DNA of 35,657 nt, taken from Anaerolineales bacterium. Its GTDB lineage: Bacteria; Chloroflexota; Anaerolineae; Anaerolineales; UBA6668. Positions 33,982 through 35,657 of this stretch are shown piece after piece. The position numbers were made by a program, and so were the translations under genes. The stretch's first letter is position 1, and the number at the start of each line of letters is the position of its first letter. The stretch covers positions 15,607-51,263 of the forward strand of contig JAHDBW010000002.1 in the NCBI GenBank assembly GCA_020630175.1, read 5' to 3'. The notes under the pieces are model-generated. The model saw only the letters and a list, made by a program, of their open reading frames with translations. It ran no database searches and had not been told where the DNA came from.

Positions 33982-34803
33982 ATGTATCAACCAGACAACC
34001 CCAATCACGATTCAGACTTTCCACCAACGATGACCGGCTTCATGGTCAATAGCCACGGCGCTAATCTCAATGCGATTTGCTACCTGGCAAACGGCGCAGG
34101 GCCACACCCAACCGTCGTGCTATTACACGGCTATCCCGGCAATGAAAAGAACTTAGATCTGGCCCAAGCCATTCGGCGTGCTGGCTGGAATGTGATCTTT
34201 TTCCACTATCGAGGCGCTTGGGGTAGCGATGGTGAGTTCACAATCAAGCACTGCATGGAAGATATTCACACCGTGCTAGATCAGATCCAAACGCCAGACT
34301 GGCAAACCCGCATGCGCATTGATCCCACCCGCGTGGCCTTGATTGGGCACAGTATGGGCGCATATTTATCAGTAATGGTCGGTCAACAACGGACAGATGT
34401 GCAGCACGTTTGCTCTCTTGCTGGCGCGAATATGGTCAATTTTGTGAAGTGGGCGCTAGAAACAGACGCAAACCATCACGCACTAGAAGCAGACCTCAGC
34501 ACGGGCACCGCGCTCGGTGGCAAAACTGCTGCTGATCTCGTGACCGAAATTGGCCCGGCACTGGCTACTTATGACTGGCACACCAACATAGCCGGGCTAA
34601 GCGGCAAGCGCGTTCTCTTAGTGGGCGGCGCACTAGATACCACCGTTCGCAATGAAGATCATCTCCTCCCATTACAAGCAGACCTAAACACCGTTGAGAA
34701 CGTATCCCCTGATGTTGTTATTCTTGATGCTGACCACGCCTTCTCAACGCATCGCCTAGCCTTAGCAGATATTGTGTGTACTTGGCTAAACGAAACGACA
34801 TAG
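33982..34803 (+). CDS. Alpha/beta hydrolase family protein
   Basis: This is a 273-residue hydrolase with the complete triad: Ser124 in the nucleophile elbow GHSMG, Asp219 in GGALDTTVR and His252 in DADHAFSTHR. The oxyanion-hole region is VVLLHGYPGNEKN. It resembles the esterase and dipeptidyl-peptidase-like serine hydrolases; there is no signal peptide, so it is cytoplasmic. The ATG has no Shine-Dalgarno sequence, and TTTAAA lies 11 nt upstream with TTGCTG 18 bp further. It ends at a bidirectional terminator. The substrate cannot be inferred. Confidence 0.88.
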   Translation: MYQPDNPNHDSDFPPTMTGFMVNSHGANLNAICYLANGAGPHPTVVLLHGYPGNEKNLDLAQAIRRAGWNVIFFHYRGAWGSDGEFTIKHCMEDIHTVLDQIQTPDWQTRMRIDPTRVALIGHSMGAYLSVMVGQQRTDVQHVCSLAGANMVNFVKWALETDANHHALEADLSTGTALGGKTAADLVTEIGPALATYDWHTNIAGLSGKRVLLVGGALDTTVRNEDHLLPLQADLNTVENVSPDVVILDADHAFSTHRLALADIVCTWLNETT

Positions 34804-34873
34804 CGCTGGCACCTCTACTACTGACGATTGTCGTGCTGGGCCCGCAGCTAGCGAAACCACTGCAATTGGCAAT

Positions 34874-34909
34874 AAAAAAGGCCAACATCTGATCGATGTT
34901 GGCTTTTTT
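34874..34909. terminator. Bidirectional terminator after the hydrolase gene
   Basis: GCCAACATC-TGATC-GATGTTGGC is a perfect 9-bp stem (34881-34903) with A6 before and T6 after. It serves the hydrolase gene and would also serve the small minus-strand ORF at 34927-35034. Confidence 0.9.
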
Positions 34910-34926
34910 ATTGTCGATGGTTCCAC

Positions 34927-35034
34927 TTACGCGCCTGTGTGACCAAAACCGCGCAAATCTTTAAGGCGATGTAGACAAATGCCTACAAAACCGGCAACAC
35001 ACAACCAAAGTACTTCTATAAAATTACTAAGCAT
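34927..35034 (-). CDS. Possible 35-residue single-helix membrane protein
   Basis: The frame starts at the ATG at 35034 and ends at TAA 34927. The product MLSNFIEVLWLCVAGFVGIC continues with HRLKDLRGFGHTGA: one hydrophobic helix at about 5-21 followed by a basic tail, a plausible small membrane protein. The bidirectional terminator lies 18 bp beyond its stop. Against it: no clear Shine-Dalgarno sequence, a 35-codon frame can arise by chance, and it would fill the promoter space of the divergent gene that starts 42 bp away. Confidence 0.3.
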   Translation of the reverse strand: MLSNFIEVLWLCVAGFVGICLHRLKDLRGFGHTGA

Positions 35035-35075
35035 TCTGATTTTCTAAAATGCGCCTAATAGGAGATACCACCCCA

Positions 35076-35657
35076 ATGATTATTAAGAAAAAATTTGCGT
35101 TTATAACCATTTTTTTGGCATTAGCAGTGATGCTGCCGTTAACTGTATTTGCGCAAGGCAATGCGAATCTCGTTATTCAAAATAAAACTTCACAAGGCTT
35201 GTTAGTTGTAGTTTCAGGCCCCGCAAGCGAAACAGCGAATGTTGAAGCTGGTTCAACAGCAACCATTTCGTTGCCAACCGGAACTTACAAAGTTGAGATT
35301 AATGGCCCTAATGGGCGTGCTGTCTGGGAAGGTTTATCAGTGTCACCAGACACCTTGATCGACATTGTTGAAACAAGCACCTCAGGTTACTTCAACGCAA
35401 GACTAGACGTCTATAGCATTGCACCAAATAGCGCATCTACAGCCACAGATGCAGCTGCGGAAGCCGCTGCTGCTGAACGAGCCGCCAATAATGCGCTAGC
35501 CGCCCAAGCCGCCGCAGATGCGTTAGCCGCCCTGCAAGGCGCAACCGTCTCGGCAACTAGTGGTGGCGGAACGTCTACTACAGCCGCAACTACTGATACC
35601 GCCGCCGCTGAAGCTGCTGCTGCCGAACAAGCTGCTGCGGATGCTGCCGCTGCTGAA
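35076..35657 (+). CDS. Secreted alanine-rich repeat protein, N-terminal part (cut by window end)
   Basis: The frame is open from the ATG at 35076, with AGGAG about 9 nt upstream, to the end of the window: 194 codons with no stop. Residues 1-26 are a signal peptide (three Lys, a hydrophobic core, cleavage after VFA). Residues 31-98 form a small beta-rich, PEGA-like or collar-like domain (NLVIQNKTSQGLLVVVSGP to about LIDIVE), with the ISLPTGTYKVEI turn typical of that group. From about 123 the chain becomes low-complexity Ala/Glu/Gln/Asp, with near-repeats such as AAAEAAAAE, interrupted by a Gly/Ser/Thr linker. It is probably an exported, wall-associated or coiled-coil protein. Function unknown. 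Confidence 0.85.
   Translation, partial: MIIKKKFAFITIFLALAVMLPLTVFAQGNANLVIQNKTSQGLLVVVSGPASETANVEAGSTATISLPTGTYKVEINGPNGRAVWEGLSVSPDTLIDIVETSTSGYFNARLDVYSIAPNSASTATDAAAEAAAAERAANNALAAQAAADALAALQGATVSATSGGGTSTTAATTDTAAAEAAAAEQAAADAAAAE

Overview
The window looks like a chromosomal segment of a member of the Chloroflexota. This is inferred from gene content, not from a marker gene: a BTAD/NB-ARC/TPR regulator, tandem NuoM genes, an ATP synthase b subunit carrying a delta-like tail, and an a subunit with a large extra loop. Base composition is moderate, roughly half G+C by eye. No rRNA, tRNA, CRISPR array, insertion sequence or prophage gene was seen.

Layout. At 39-4830 a large STAND-type transcription regulator faces a cytoplasmic HEVAH metallopeptidase of no recognised family. 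At 5020-6488 an APH-fold kinase and a MazG-like pyrophosphohydrolase lie on the minus strand. At 6631-10396 maeB converges with metK across a shared terminator; metK is preceded by a complete SAM-I riboswitch with a visible terminator/antiterminator switch. At 10442-13467 are murE and a polyprenyl-phosphate sugar-1-phosphate transferase. At 13591-16144 is a four-gene F0 operon (atpI-like, atpB, atpE, b-delta fusion) with its own promoter and terminator. At 16147-25410 is complex I, but only the membrane-arm subunits A, H, J, K, L, M, M, N. From 25837 to 29763 there is a methyltransferase, an SDR protein, a GtrB/DPM-like glycosyltransferase, a flippase-like membrane protein and a doubtful small ORF. 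From 29943 the plus strand carries two orphan histidine kinases, a methyltransferase, an alpha/beta hydrolase and the start of a secreted alanine-rich protein cut by the window end.

How the genes fit together. The centre is bioenergetic: complex I pumps protons and F0 conducts them back, yet every soluble partner (NuoB, C, D, E, F, G, I and F1 alpha, beta, gamma, epsilon) is absent. Membrane modules have therefore been separated from peripheral modules for both machines. The nuo promoter region carries a near-perfect CRP/Rex-type palindrome, suggesting redox or nutrient control. murE, the sugar-phosphate transferase, the GT2 enzyme and the flippase-like protein belong to cell-envelope construction.

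Most noteworthy: the membrane-only complex I/F0 block with tandem divergent NuoM and an apparently lengthened NuoL lateral helix; the b-delta fusion; a soluble histidine kinase with two MshEN-type (c-di-GMP-binding-like) motifs; three helically phased 10-bp iterons ahead of the second kinase; and several genes without a Shine-Dalgarno sequence whose -10 box sits 7-10 nt before the start codon, suggesting leaderless transcripts.
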